From contig JAOZST010000019.1 in assembly GCA_029939535.1 (NCBI GenBank), forward strand, positions 1-33,361: a stretch of DNA of 33,361 nucleotides, read 5' to 3'. The position numbers and the translations under genes were made by a program. The notes beneath the pieces are model-generated. The model was not told the DNA's origin. It saw only the letters and a list, made by a program, of their open reading frames with translations, and ran no database searches. Below, in pieces: positions 26,824 to 33,361 of this stretch. Numbering within the stretch: the first letter of the stretch is position 1; the number at the start of each line of letters is the position of its first letter. The DNA comes from NBML01 sp029939535 (GTDB lineage: Bacteria; Desulfobacterota; Desulfobacteria; Desulfobacterales; Desulfobacteraceae).

Positions 26824-27663
26824 CTATTTTATTAGTTTATGGATCACCAGAAGCACAAGATATGCAGCACCGCTGAGAATAATGATGGTGGGGCCAGATG
26901 AAAGGCTGTAGGAATAGCTGATACCAAGCCCGGCCCAGGTAAAAAAAGTGCATAAAAGTATGGAATACACCATCATCTGCCATAAGCGTCTGGCATAAAA
27001 AGATGCAATGGCCGGCGGAATTGTAAGTAAAGCAATGACAAGGACAATACCCACTATGCGGACAAGAAGCACAACGGTCAGGGCAGTAAGAACCAATAAA
27101 AAAAGGTAGAAGAATCCGGTATGGATTCCCCTCAGAGAGGTATATTCGCTGTCAAAACATACCCCGAAAAATCTGTTGAAAAAAAGAATGGATATTCCAA
27201 GAACAAGTATATCCAGGCAGATAACATAGACCAGATCTTTGAAGGAAATCAGCAGAATATCGCCAAAAAGATAGGAGCTAAGGTTAAAATATCCAGGGGT
27301 TCTGTCAATAAAAAGAATACCAGCTGCCATGCCCACGGCCCAGAGGGTCCCGATGATGGTATCCTCCCTTTCCTTTGCATAAATACTGACCAATCCCACA
27401 ATCAATGCCGATAAAACAGCAGCAAAAATTGCACCCATGATGGGGTCTACCCAGGCAAGCCCGATTTTTACCTGTAGATACAGGGCAAAACCTATTCCGC
27501 CGAAAACAGAGTGGGAAATGGCCCCGGCCAGATATCCGATTCGTTTGGTGGTGACAAAGGTACCAATGATGCCAAAGGAGATGGAGGCAAGCCCTCCCAT
27601 TATTACGGCGTATTGTAAAAATAGATTGTCAGGATCAGCCAGGGCATTGAAAAATTCAATCAC
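26824..27663 (-). CDS. znuB: Metal (zinc/manganese-type) ABC transporter permease
   Basis: This 279-residue ABC-3 family inner-membrane permease has about 8-9 hydrophobic segments. GTFVTTKRIGYLAGAISHSV is the family N-terminal signature, and VRIVGIVLVIALLTIPPAIA the C-terminal one. The start is taken as GTG at 27663, with a strong AAGGAGG 8 bases ahead and an 8-bp overlap with the ATPase gene. The ATG at 27696 would lengthen the overlap to 41 bp and lacks a ribosome site. Zinc is favoured over manganese or iron because of the His-rich loop of the partner binding protein; this is an inference. Confidence 0.9.
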   Translation of the reverse strand: MIEFFNALADPDNLFLQYAVIMGGLASISFGIIGTFVTTKRIGYLAGAISHSVFGGIGFALYLQVKIGLAWVDPIMGAIFAAVLSALIVGLVSIYAKEREDTIIGTLWAVGMAAGILFIDRTPGYFNLSSYLFGDILLISFKDLVYVICLDILVLGISILFFNRFFGVCFDSEYTSLRGIHTGFFYLFLLVLTALTVVLLVRIVGIVLVIALLTIPPAIASFYARRLWQMMVYSILLCTFFTWAGLGISYSYSLSSGPTIIILSGAAYLVLLVIHKLIK

Positions 27664-28411
27664 AGGAATGGCCTCCTTCGCTGCACCGGTGATCATGGCG
27701 GACCATTTTCAGGTCTCCGTGGTAAATATCCTTGATAAGGGCTCCATCCATCAGGGTTGTGGGATGGATGACCACCCTGCGGTTTACACAGATCACACTT
27801 TTCACATATTTGGAAACAAAGCCCAGGTCATGGGAAACCAGGAGAATGGTCATATCCATGTTCAGTTTTTTGAGAATGGAAAACAGGTTTTCTTCTGTTT
27901 CCTGGTCAACATTGGCTGTGGGTTCATCCAGAAGGAGAATGGAAGGATTGCTGCACAATGCCCTTGCAATGAGTACCCGTTGTTTCTGCCCCCCGGATAA
28001 TTCACTGAACCCGGTATGGATATAAGCTGCCATGTCCACCTCATCAATGGCTGTATGGGCAAGAGATCGGTCTTGTTTTGAAAACCAGAGTTTTTTCCTT
28101 GCAAGTCGGCCCATGAGCACAATATCCAGGACTGTTGCCGGAAAAGCCATGTCTAAATGGGCATATTGGGGCATGTATCCAATTTTTTCTCTTGCCTTTT
28201 CCGGTGATTTTCCAAATACCTGAATTTTACCCTGATCTGGTTTGATTAACCCCAGGATTAATTTGAGAAGGGTGGTTTTGCCTCCCCCGTTGGGGCCTAC
28301 AATACTTGCGAATTCACCCTTTTGTATTTGAAGGTTCACATCTTCCAGTATGGGTCTGCTATGATAGGCAAAAGACAGGTTTTCAAAAATAATATCAAGG
28401 TCTGTATTCAT
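27656..28411 (-). CDS. znuC: Metal (zinc/manganese-type) ABC transporter ATPase
   Basis: The 251-residue cytoplasmic ATPase of the metal importer has Walker A GPNGGGKTTLLKLILGLIKP near 39-58. The Q-loop segment is IGYMPQYAHLD, the signature is FSELSGGQKQRVLIARALCS, and Walker B is LLLDEPTANVD. The H-loop is LLVSHDLGFVS. The tail is His/Cys-rich (MVRHDHRCSEGGHSCD), possibly metal-binding. AAGGAAGG precedes the ATG. The gene follows the binding-protein gene after 40 bp and overlaps the permease by 8 bp. Confidence 0.92.
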   Translation of the reverse strand: MNTDLDIIFENLSFAYHSRPILEDVNLQIQKGEFASIVGPNGGGKTTLLKLILGLIKPDQGKIQVFGKSPEKAREKIGYMPQYAHLDMAFPATVLDIVLMGRLARKKLWFSKQDRSLAHTAIDEVDMAAYIHTGFSELSGGQKQRVLIARALCSNPSILLLDEPTANVDQETEENLFSILKKLNMDMTILLVSHDLGFVSKYVKSVICVNRRVVIHPTTLMDGALIKDIYHGDLKMVRHDHRCSEGGHSCD

Positions 28412-28451
28412 TGGCCTTCCTTTTTATTGTGCCAGTTTTATCGCTCTGGTT

Positions 28452-29414
28452 TTATTGCGCCAGTGCCGAGGCAATTGTATCGGCAATGGCCTCCATATTG
28501 GACAGGTAATCCAGGGCCAGGGGATCAATGGAAACCACCACACCTTTTATGGCTGCGGCAATTTTCCGGGCTGTGTATCGGTCAAACTGGGGTTGGGTAA
28601 ATATCACCCTTGCCTTTTTCTGTTTGGCCAATTTTATAATGGAAGACAATTCCTTGCCCTTGGGGGCTTTTCCCATTGTTTCAATGGCTACCTGGTTCAT
28701 GCCATAGGTATCTGTAAAATATCCGAAAACAGGGTGAAATACAAAAAGGTTCTCTCCTTTAAACCTGTCAAGCTTGATTGTAAGTCTTAAATGAAGGTCA
28801 TCCAGATCCTTGATAAACCCATTCAGGTTTAATTCATATTTTTCTTTATTTTCAGGATCAAATTTCATCAATGCCTCTGCCATGGTTTGGGCCTGTTTTT
28901 TAACCAGCAGGGGGCTCATCCAGATGTGATGATCTTTTCCTTTGAGATCTTTGTTTTGGGGATCATGATCCATCTTTTTTTTATGGCCTGTGTCTTTATG
29001 GCCATGGGATTTCATGGTTCTAAATAAAATACCCTGCCGGGTATCAACTATTTCAATGGAATCTGCAATGGAGGATATTTTATGCATGAACCCGTTTTCA
29101 AAGGGTGCCCCTATCCGGAAATAAATATCCGATGTGGTCAGTTTTTTAATTTGCTCCGGAGAGGGTGAATATGTGGCAGGATTTTTCCCGGGTTTTACAA
29201 GGACATGAACTCCAACATCTTTTCCTGTAATTCTTTCTACAAAATATTTTTGGGGCAATATGCTCACATAAACGCTTTTCAGAGTTCTGGCATGGGTATT
29301 GACAGGCTGTATCAGCATAAGACCTGCCAGTAAAATCAGGGAAACAATCAGAACTTCGAAAAAAAGTATCTTGGACCTTTGAAGCAAAATGGCGCTCTGG
29401 AGTCTTTTATTCAT
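28452..29414 (-). CDS. znuA: Metal ABC transporter substrate-binding protein (ZnuA-like)
   Basis: The 320-residue exported protein delivers metal to the ZnuBC-type importer. A hydrophobic segment at about 17-36 is a signal peptide or anchor with an unusually long N-region. The cluster A-1 fold is shown by VLVKPGKNPATYSPSPEQIK and YFRIGAPFENGFM. A His/Lys/Asp-rich loop lies at about 137-163. Likely ligands are H163 (HHIWMSP), H227 (VFHPVFGYF) and D297 (SIDPLALDY). The first ligand of classical ZnuA, the His of PHxYxPSP, is Ala80 here (PATYSPSP). AAAGGAT precedes the ATG. It is the first gene of its operon and is divergent, across 201 bp, from the EamA gene; I saw no clear Zur/Fur box there. 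Confidence 0.9.
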   Translation of the reverse strand: MNKRLQSAILLQRSKILFFEVLIVSLILLAGLMLIQPVNTHARTLKSVYVSILPQKYFVERITGKDVGVHVLVKPGKNPATYSPSPEQIKKLTTSDIYFRIGAPFENGFMHKISSIADSIEIVDTRQGILFRTMKSHGHKDTGHKKKMDHDPQNKDLKGKDHHIWMSPLLVKKQAQTMAEALMKFDPENKEKYELNLNGFIKDLDDLHLRLTIKLDRFKGENLFVFHPVFGYFTDTYGMNQVAIETMGKAPKGKELSSIIKLAKQKKARVIFTQPQFDRYTARKIAAAIKGVVVSIDPLALDYLSNMEAIADTIASALAQ

Positions 29415-29615
29415 TTAAAATCCTTTGTTATGGTAAGGAAAGATATGTATGAAAACTTTCTTAATTTATCAAAATTAGCCTCATTTGCCCAGATATAAAA
29501 AAGATTTAATCACAAATAAAGGGTTTACCTGTTCCCGGGTTAGTTGTACTCTTGGCTGTTTCTGGCAAAAGACATACAAAACACCATGGCATAGATATTT
29601 TATCTGGAGTCTGGG

Positions 29616-30524
29616 ATGAAAAATGCAGAGATGACCCTTGGGGCATCATTATATATTATTTTTTTATGCTTTCTCTTTGGTGGAAACGGGGTGGCCATAA
29701 AATTAGGACTCACCGGCCTGAGTCCTTTTACCTCTGCCGGCATCAGATTCTCCATGGCCGTGTTTGCCCTTCTCCTGTGGGCCTGGTATAAAAAAATTCC
29801 CCTGGGACTGACCCGGCACCAATGGCCCATGGTCATGATACAATCCTGTTTATTTACCTTTCAGATTTCCTGTTTTCATATCGGGCTTGGGAAAACAACT
29901 GCATCCCATGGAGCCCTTATAGCCAATGTACTTCCCTTTGTGGTATTGATCCTTGCCCATTTTTTTATTCCTGGAGACAGAATTACCTTTAAAAAGAGCA
30001 TGGGCGTTCTTCTTAGTTTCATAGGGGTTGTTCTTCTTTTTTTTGATGAACCAGACTTGAACTCAGATGTGCAGAAAGGGGATATGATTATCCTGTGTGC
30101 AGTGTTTTCCTGGGCAATTTCCGCAGTCTTTCTCAAACGGATTATTTCCGGCTTCCATGTGCTTCAAATTACCATGTATCCCATGATATTCAGTGTTCCC
30201 TTTTTGTTCCTGGGGGCCCTGATATGGGATGATCCCATGATTAAATTTATCAACCCAACCATTGTCAAGGCATTGCTGTTCCAGTCCCTTGTAGCCACAG
30301 CCTTTGGATTTGTTGCCTGGAACACCATGCTCCAAAAATTTGGTGCAACCACCCTTCACTCGTTTATTTTTATCATCCCCCTTTCAGGGGTTTTTTTTGG
30401 GGTACTCATTTTGAACGAGCCTGTGACCAATCATTTGGTGGCATCCATCTGCTTTATTTTGGCTGGAATTGTGGTGGTGAACATAAGGAAGAGAAAAAAA
30501 AACCTGGTATTTCCCATTCAATAA
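29616..30524 (+). CDS. EamA/DMT-family transporter
   Basis: The 302-residue inner-membrane protein has 10 predicted helices made of two EamA repeats, about residues 8-145 and 155-292. Repeat 1 contains FLFGGNGVAIKLGLTGLSPF and GLGKTTASHGALIANVLPFV. Repeat 2 contains LCAVFSWAISAVFLKRIISG and FIFIIPLSGVFFGVLILNEP, the conserved end of the family. Such proteins mostly export metabolites or amino acids; the substrate is unknown. GGAG lies 6-7 bases before the ATG. It is divergent from the metal-importer operon and converges on the CaCA-like gene with about 80 bp between stops. Confidence 0.9.
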   Translation: MKNAEMTLGASLYIIFLCFLFGGNGVAIKLGLTGLSPFTSAGIRFSMAVFALLLWAWYKKIPLGLTRHQWPMVMIQSCLFTFQISCFHIGLGKTTASHGALIANVLPFVVLILAHFFIPGDRITFKKSMGVLLSFIGVVLLFFDEPDLNSDVQKGDMIILCAVFSWAISAVFLKRIISGFHVLQITMYPMIFSVPFLFLGALIWDDPMIKFINPTIVKALLFQSLVATAFGFVAWNTMLQKFGATTLHSFIFIIPLSGVFFGVLILNEPVTNHLVASICFILAGIVVVNIRKRKKNLVFPIQ

Positions 30525-30605
30525 ACCCAGGGTTCATACACCCATAAGCCTTGGATGGATTTTTACACAGAGAAGTTTTTTTCCTGGAAAAGGTGCTGCA
30601 GGCTT

Positions 30606-31688
30606 TTAAAGAATAAATCCTTTATATATGAAAAATCCATAGGTCCCCAGGAGAATACCGCCTGCCCATCTTGGCAGTTTTCCCAGAACAGCGGTTAACA
30701 GGAACAGGCCGGCAGCAGCTCCCATAATACTGAAAACAGCAGTTTCAAAGAACAGGGGAATTTGAATGGGGGTGAAGATTGCAAAAACACCAATACACAG
30801 GGGAATACAGATATGGCAATCTCCTATCTGGGAGGAATAGGCAATGTCTGACCTGTGGACGGCTGCATAATAAACAGCAAGGAAACCATTGGGAAGGACC
30901 ATGAGCAGCCCGCTGAGCAGCCCCAGGTTTTCTTTTGCAAATATGCCTTTTCCATTGAGATTAATCCATTCCACCAGGCCGTCAATGCTGGAAAAAATTC
31001 CCCAGGCACAGAATCCAATGATGATCAGGTCAAGAATTATCCTTTTTTTTATTCTTCTATTCTCGCGGGCATTGGTTTTTAATACATCAAAAATATGGAA
31101 CACCTGCCAGAACAGGAAAAGTCCCACCAGCATCAACCCGTCACTGGTATTGATGACCCCATCCCGGCTGACCAGCCACAGGGCCGCCGTAAAAAATATC
31201 AAGGCCACAAGGGTCAAAAGCAGGGAAAGATAATTTATCTTGGTTTCATCCTGGGGGGAATGGTTTTTATGGAAAAGATTTAATCCCCAGAGCATGGCGG
31301 GAATGGCCAATATCAGGGTCAGATTAGTAACATTGTTGACAAGGCAGTTTTCAAGGACCAGTTGGCCATGGTTGCCGGATTTTGCCATAAGATAGGCAAA
31401 GCAGAGATTAGGGAATCCGCTGAAATAGGGCATCACAAGAGTACCCACAAGCGTGCCCTCAAATCCATTTTTTTCCACGGCATTGAGCCGGAAAATCATT
31501 AAAAAGGAAGCAGTAAGAAAACAAAGGGTCAACTGCCACAGACCAGGGGTAAACAGGATATCCAAGTATGGGGCAAAGGATTCCGGGATTGCCAGTCTGC
31601 CCGTATAGGGTTCTGTCAGGGCCAGGGCACGTTGGAATAGAGTATATATGAATTCCATCATGGGGATATAAATTAAAACCCTGTTCAT
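30606..31688 (-). CDS. CaCA-like (sodium/calcium exchanger-type) membrane protein with altered signature residues
   Basis: The 360-residue protein has about 10-11 hydrophobic segments and an internal duplication resembling the CaCA alpha repeats. Repeat 1 at about 75-130 is GFEGTLVGTLVMPYFSGFPN followed by ENCLVNNVTNLTLI. Repeat 2 at about 253-305 is ENLGLLSGLLMVLPNGFLAV followed by SSQIGDCHICIPL. In both, the family TSLPE and GSNIxN motifs are recognisable, but the ion-binding Glu is Asn (N94 and N267). A cytoplasmic-type charged linker near 203-217 separates the halves. Ca2+/Na+ exchange is therefore doubtful. The ATG at 31688 has no good ribosome site; the ATGs at residues 10-11 are alternatives. 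It lies about 85 bp from the second gap. Confidence 0.65.
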   Translation of the reverse strand: MNRVLIYIPMMEFIYTLFQRALALTEPYTGRLAIPESFAPYLDILFTPGLWQLTLCFLTASFLMIFRLNAVEKNGFEGTLVGTLVMPYFSGFPNLCFAYLMAKSGNHGQLVLENCLVNNVTNLTLILAIPAMLWGLNLFHKNHSPQDETKINYLSLLLTLVALIFFTAALWLVSRDGVINTSDGLMLVGLFLFWQVFHIFDVLKTNARENRRIKKRIILDLIIIGFCAWGIFSSIDGLVEWINLNGKGIFAKENLGLLSGLLMVLPNGFLAVYYAAVHRSDIAYSSQIGDCHICIPLCIGVFAIFTPIQIPLFFETAVFSIMGAAAGLFLLTAVLGKLPRWAGGILLGTYGFFIYKGFIL

Positions 31689-31774
31689 CGCAACCCCATT
31701 TTTGTATTACTACTTGATTTGTATCAATGATTTGGCCATAAAGACCTGATAAGTTCAAATGGTAAGATCAAAAA

Positions 31775-31874
31775 NNNNNNNNNNNNNNNNNNNNNNNNNN
31801 NNNNNNNNNNNNNNNNNNNNNNNNNNNNNNNNNNNNNNNNNNNNNNNNNNNNNNNNNNNNNNNNNNNNNNNNNN
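31775..31874. other. Assembly gap of 100 N with identical flanks
   Basis: The scaffold spacer has unknown true length. TAAGATCAAAAA occurs immediately before it (31763-31774) and immediately after it (31875-31886), which suggests that the contigs overlap and nothing is missing. Confidence 0.99.
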
Positions 31875-31886
31875 TAAGATCAAAAA

Positions 31887-33200
31887 ATGAAAAATCTTTC
31901 AAAAAATGGAACAGGCATGGGTATGTATCCTAAAAAATTGATTATTGAGCCCACCACACGTTGTAATTTTAAATGTGAAATGTGCGTGAAACAATCCCAG
32001 GGATGCCAGATAAAAGAGGGTGATCTTGGGTTTGATGTTTTTGAATCCCTGGATCCTTTGCTACCCCAGGCAAACACCATTATATTTACGGGAATTGGCG
32101 AGCCTTTATTATACAAAGACCTTGAACTCTGTCTGGAAACGGCCAGATCTAAAATGCCGGGCAAAACCATCCGTGGATTTCAGACAAATGGGAAACTTTT
32201 GACTCCAGACCGGGCAATGGCCCTGTTAAAAGCAGGCCTGAATAAAATCTGTATTTCCGTGGATGCCACAGGACCCAGCCTTTTTAATACAGTCCGCCAG
32301 GGGGGATGCTTTCTGGATATTGAAAAAGCCCTTCAGTCCCTTGCCCATGCGTCCGCTCAATTCCCCGGGGCCGGACTTGAGATTGGCATTGAATTTGTTC
32401 TCATGAAAAAAAACATGGATGAACTGCCCAGGGTCATTGAATGGGCAGGCAGACAAGGCCTTGATTTTATACTGGTTACCCATTTAACAGCCTATGAAAA
32501 AGAGATGGAAAAAGAGATTGCCTATATGGATAACTCTGAAACCAGCCTGGCCCTGTTTGAAAACTTTAAAAAAGTTGCCCAGAGAAAAAATCTTGATCTC
32601 AGCCAATACAGCAAGATTCCCTTAAAATTTTATAAATCTGAAACAGACAGGGAAATCTATAACCTTGTACAGGAATTAAAAGACCAGGCATTAAAAGAGG
32701 GTGTTTATATCAACATGTTTCATCTGATGAATGAAGATCCTGTTTATTTTCAGCAGATAAAAGAGATTTTTTACAGATCCCAAACCCTGGCAGTCCAATA
32801 CGGCATTGACCTGACCCTGCCTGAAATCCGGCCTAAAACAAAGAGGCATTGCCCCTTTGTGGAGGAAGATGCCATGTTTGTTACCTGGGAAGGGAAAGTT
32901 TCTCCCTGCTATTTTCTCTGGCATGAATACCAGGTTATGAGAATCGGATACAACAAATCAGTGACACCTGTATTTTTTGGCAATGTCCTGGAGCAACATC
33001 CCTTTGATATCTGGAACAGCCATGAATTTATGGATTTCAGGAACAATGTGAAAGCCTATGATTATCCCAATTGTCATTCCTGGTGTGAAATTCGGTGTGA
33101 CTATGTGTTGGACCAGCCTTTTTATCAGGATTGTTTTATAAATAATATTCCCTGTGGTGATTGCCATTGGAACCTGGGGTTTTTAAATTGTCTTACCTGA
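31887..33200 (+). CDS. Radical SAM protein with SPASM-like C-terminal domain
   Basis: The 437-residue cytoplasmic iron-sulfur protein starts the radical SAM core with IIEPTTRCNFKCEMC, the CxxxCxxC motif at C26, C30 and C33. IIFTGIGEPLLYKDLE is the GEP (GGE-equivalent) motif for SAM, and ICISVDATG follows. The C-terminal region holds many cysteines (CPFVEEDAMFVTWEGKVSPC and a final cluster CHSWCEIRC ... CGDCHWNLGFLNC), as in SPASM domains that bind auxiliary [4Fe-4S] clusters. These enzymes usually modify peptides or enzymes, or mature metalloenzymes; a putative metalloenzyme-maturase subgroup is known from deltaproteobacteria, but I cannot confirm membership. No target peptide gene is visible nearby. 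The start is uncertain: Met1 abuts the gap, and Met11 and Met13 are alternatives. Confidence 0.9.
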   Translation: MKNLSKNGTGMGMYPKKLIIEPTTRCNFKCEMCVKQSQGCQIKEGDLGFDVFESLDPLLPQANTIIFTGIGEPLLYKDLELCLETARSKMPGKTIRGFQTNGKLLTPDRAMALLKAGLNKICISVDATGPSLFNTVRQGGCFLDIEKALQSLAHASAQFPGAGLEIGIEFVLMKKNMDELPRVIEWAGRQGLDFILVTHLTAYEKEMEKEIAYMDNSETSLALFENFKKVAQRKNLDLSQYSKIPLKFYKSETDREIYNLVQELKDQALKEGVYINMFHLMNEDPVYFQQIKEIFYRSQTLAVQYGIDLTLPEIRPKTKRHCPFVEEDAMFVTWEGKVSPCYFLWHEYQVMRIGYNKSVTPVFFGNVLEQHPFDIWNSHEFMDFRNNVKAYDYPNCHSWCEIRCDYVLDQPFYQDCFINNIPCGDCHWNLGFLNCLT

Positions 33201-33274
33201 GACAAAAGTAATCATGGAAAAATTTACTTAAAAATCAGATAGATATAAAAAAGCAAAAAAAAACAAAAAAAGAT

Positions 33275-33303
33275 TTGACATAAGTTTTAAATTCGTGCAT
33301 TAT
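33275..33303 (+). promoter_or_regulatory. Sigma70-type promoter at the right end
   Basis: A perfect -35 TTGACA (33275-33280) is separated by exactly 17 bases from a -10 CATTAT (33298-33303, 4 of 6 matches). It points rightward out of the window, with transcription expected near 33309-33311. Confidence 0.6.
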
Positions 33304-33354
33304 CCATCGGTCTTCACGAGAGACGGATTAAGTGTCCTCGGGGAGTTTTTTTTT
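33302..33354 (+). ncRNA. Short structured leader or attenuator-like RNA
   Basis: Right after the promoter, GTCT (33310-33313) pairs with AGAC (33321-33324) and ATCC (33302-33305) with GGAT (33325-33328), forming an 8-bp interrupted stem; the alternative pairing ATCGGTCT with AGACGGAT has one mismatch. A small TCC-TCGG-GGA hairpin (33335-33344) and a run of nine T (33346-33354) follow. It may be a leader with early termination or a very short RNA. The window ends here, so the downstream gene is not seen. Confidence 0.35.
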
Positions 33355-33361
33355 GAGTGAG

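Overview
The window looks like part of the chromosome of an anaerobic, sulfate-reducer-type deltaproteobacterium (Desulfobacteraceae-like). This is inferred from gene content and style: a single-chain pyruvate:ferredoxin oxidoreductase, cobalamin synthesis, a hybrid kinase with an adjacent LuxR-type regulator, branched-chain-type ABC transport, a SPASM radical SAM enzyme, and AT-rich DNA with many TTG/GTG starts. It is a scaffold with two 100-N gaps (11854-11953 and 31775-31874). I saw no tRNA, rRNA, CRISPR array or intact mobile element.

Left part (1-8000): the N-terminal two thirds of truA run off the left edge, with a broken reading frame just upstream of it. A non-coding stretch rich in inverted repeats follows, then a large solenoid-repeat protein that converges on the PFOR gene across a strong terminator. 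Divergent from PFOR is a pair of genes that together look like the two halves of the recombination protein RdgC.

Replication block (8000-12260): an AT-rich intergenic region with an origin-like arrangement is followed by dnaN and gyrB. dnaA and recF are not present at this locus. A gap and the tail of an unidentified gene close the block.

Leftward block (12267-22813): read in the direction of transcription, this is alaC, a dCache-type hybrid histidine kinase, a REC-LuxR response regulator, livG-livF-livH-livM, a periplasmic binding protein and a creatininase-family hydrolase. The order suggests a unit that senses, imports and hydrolyses an amide-type or amino-acid-like substrate.

Rightward block (23032-26795): cbiA (apparently with an AUU start), a GGDEF protein, a TrmO-family protein and a TSUP transporter are packed with 4-bp overlaps or a 1-bp gap. 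A zinc/manganese-type ABC importer (binding protein, ATPase, permease) reads leftward into its end. An EamA exporter is divergent from the importer.

Right end (30606-33361): a CaCA-like membrane protein whose two signature glutamates are replaced, the second gap (its flanks share 12 identical bases), a radical SAM/SPASM enzyme, and a promoter followed by a short structured leader at the window edge.
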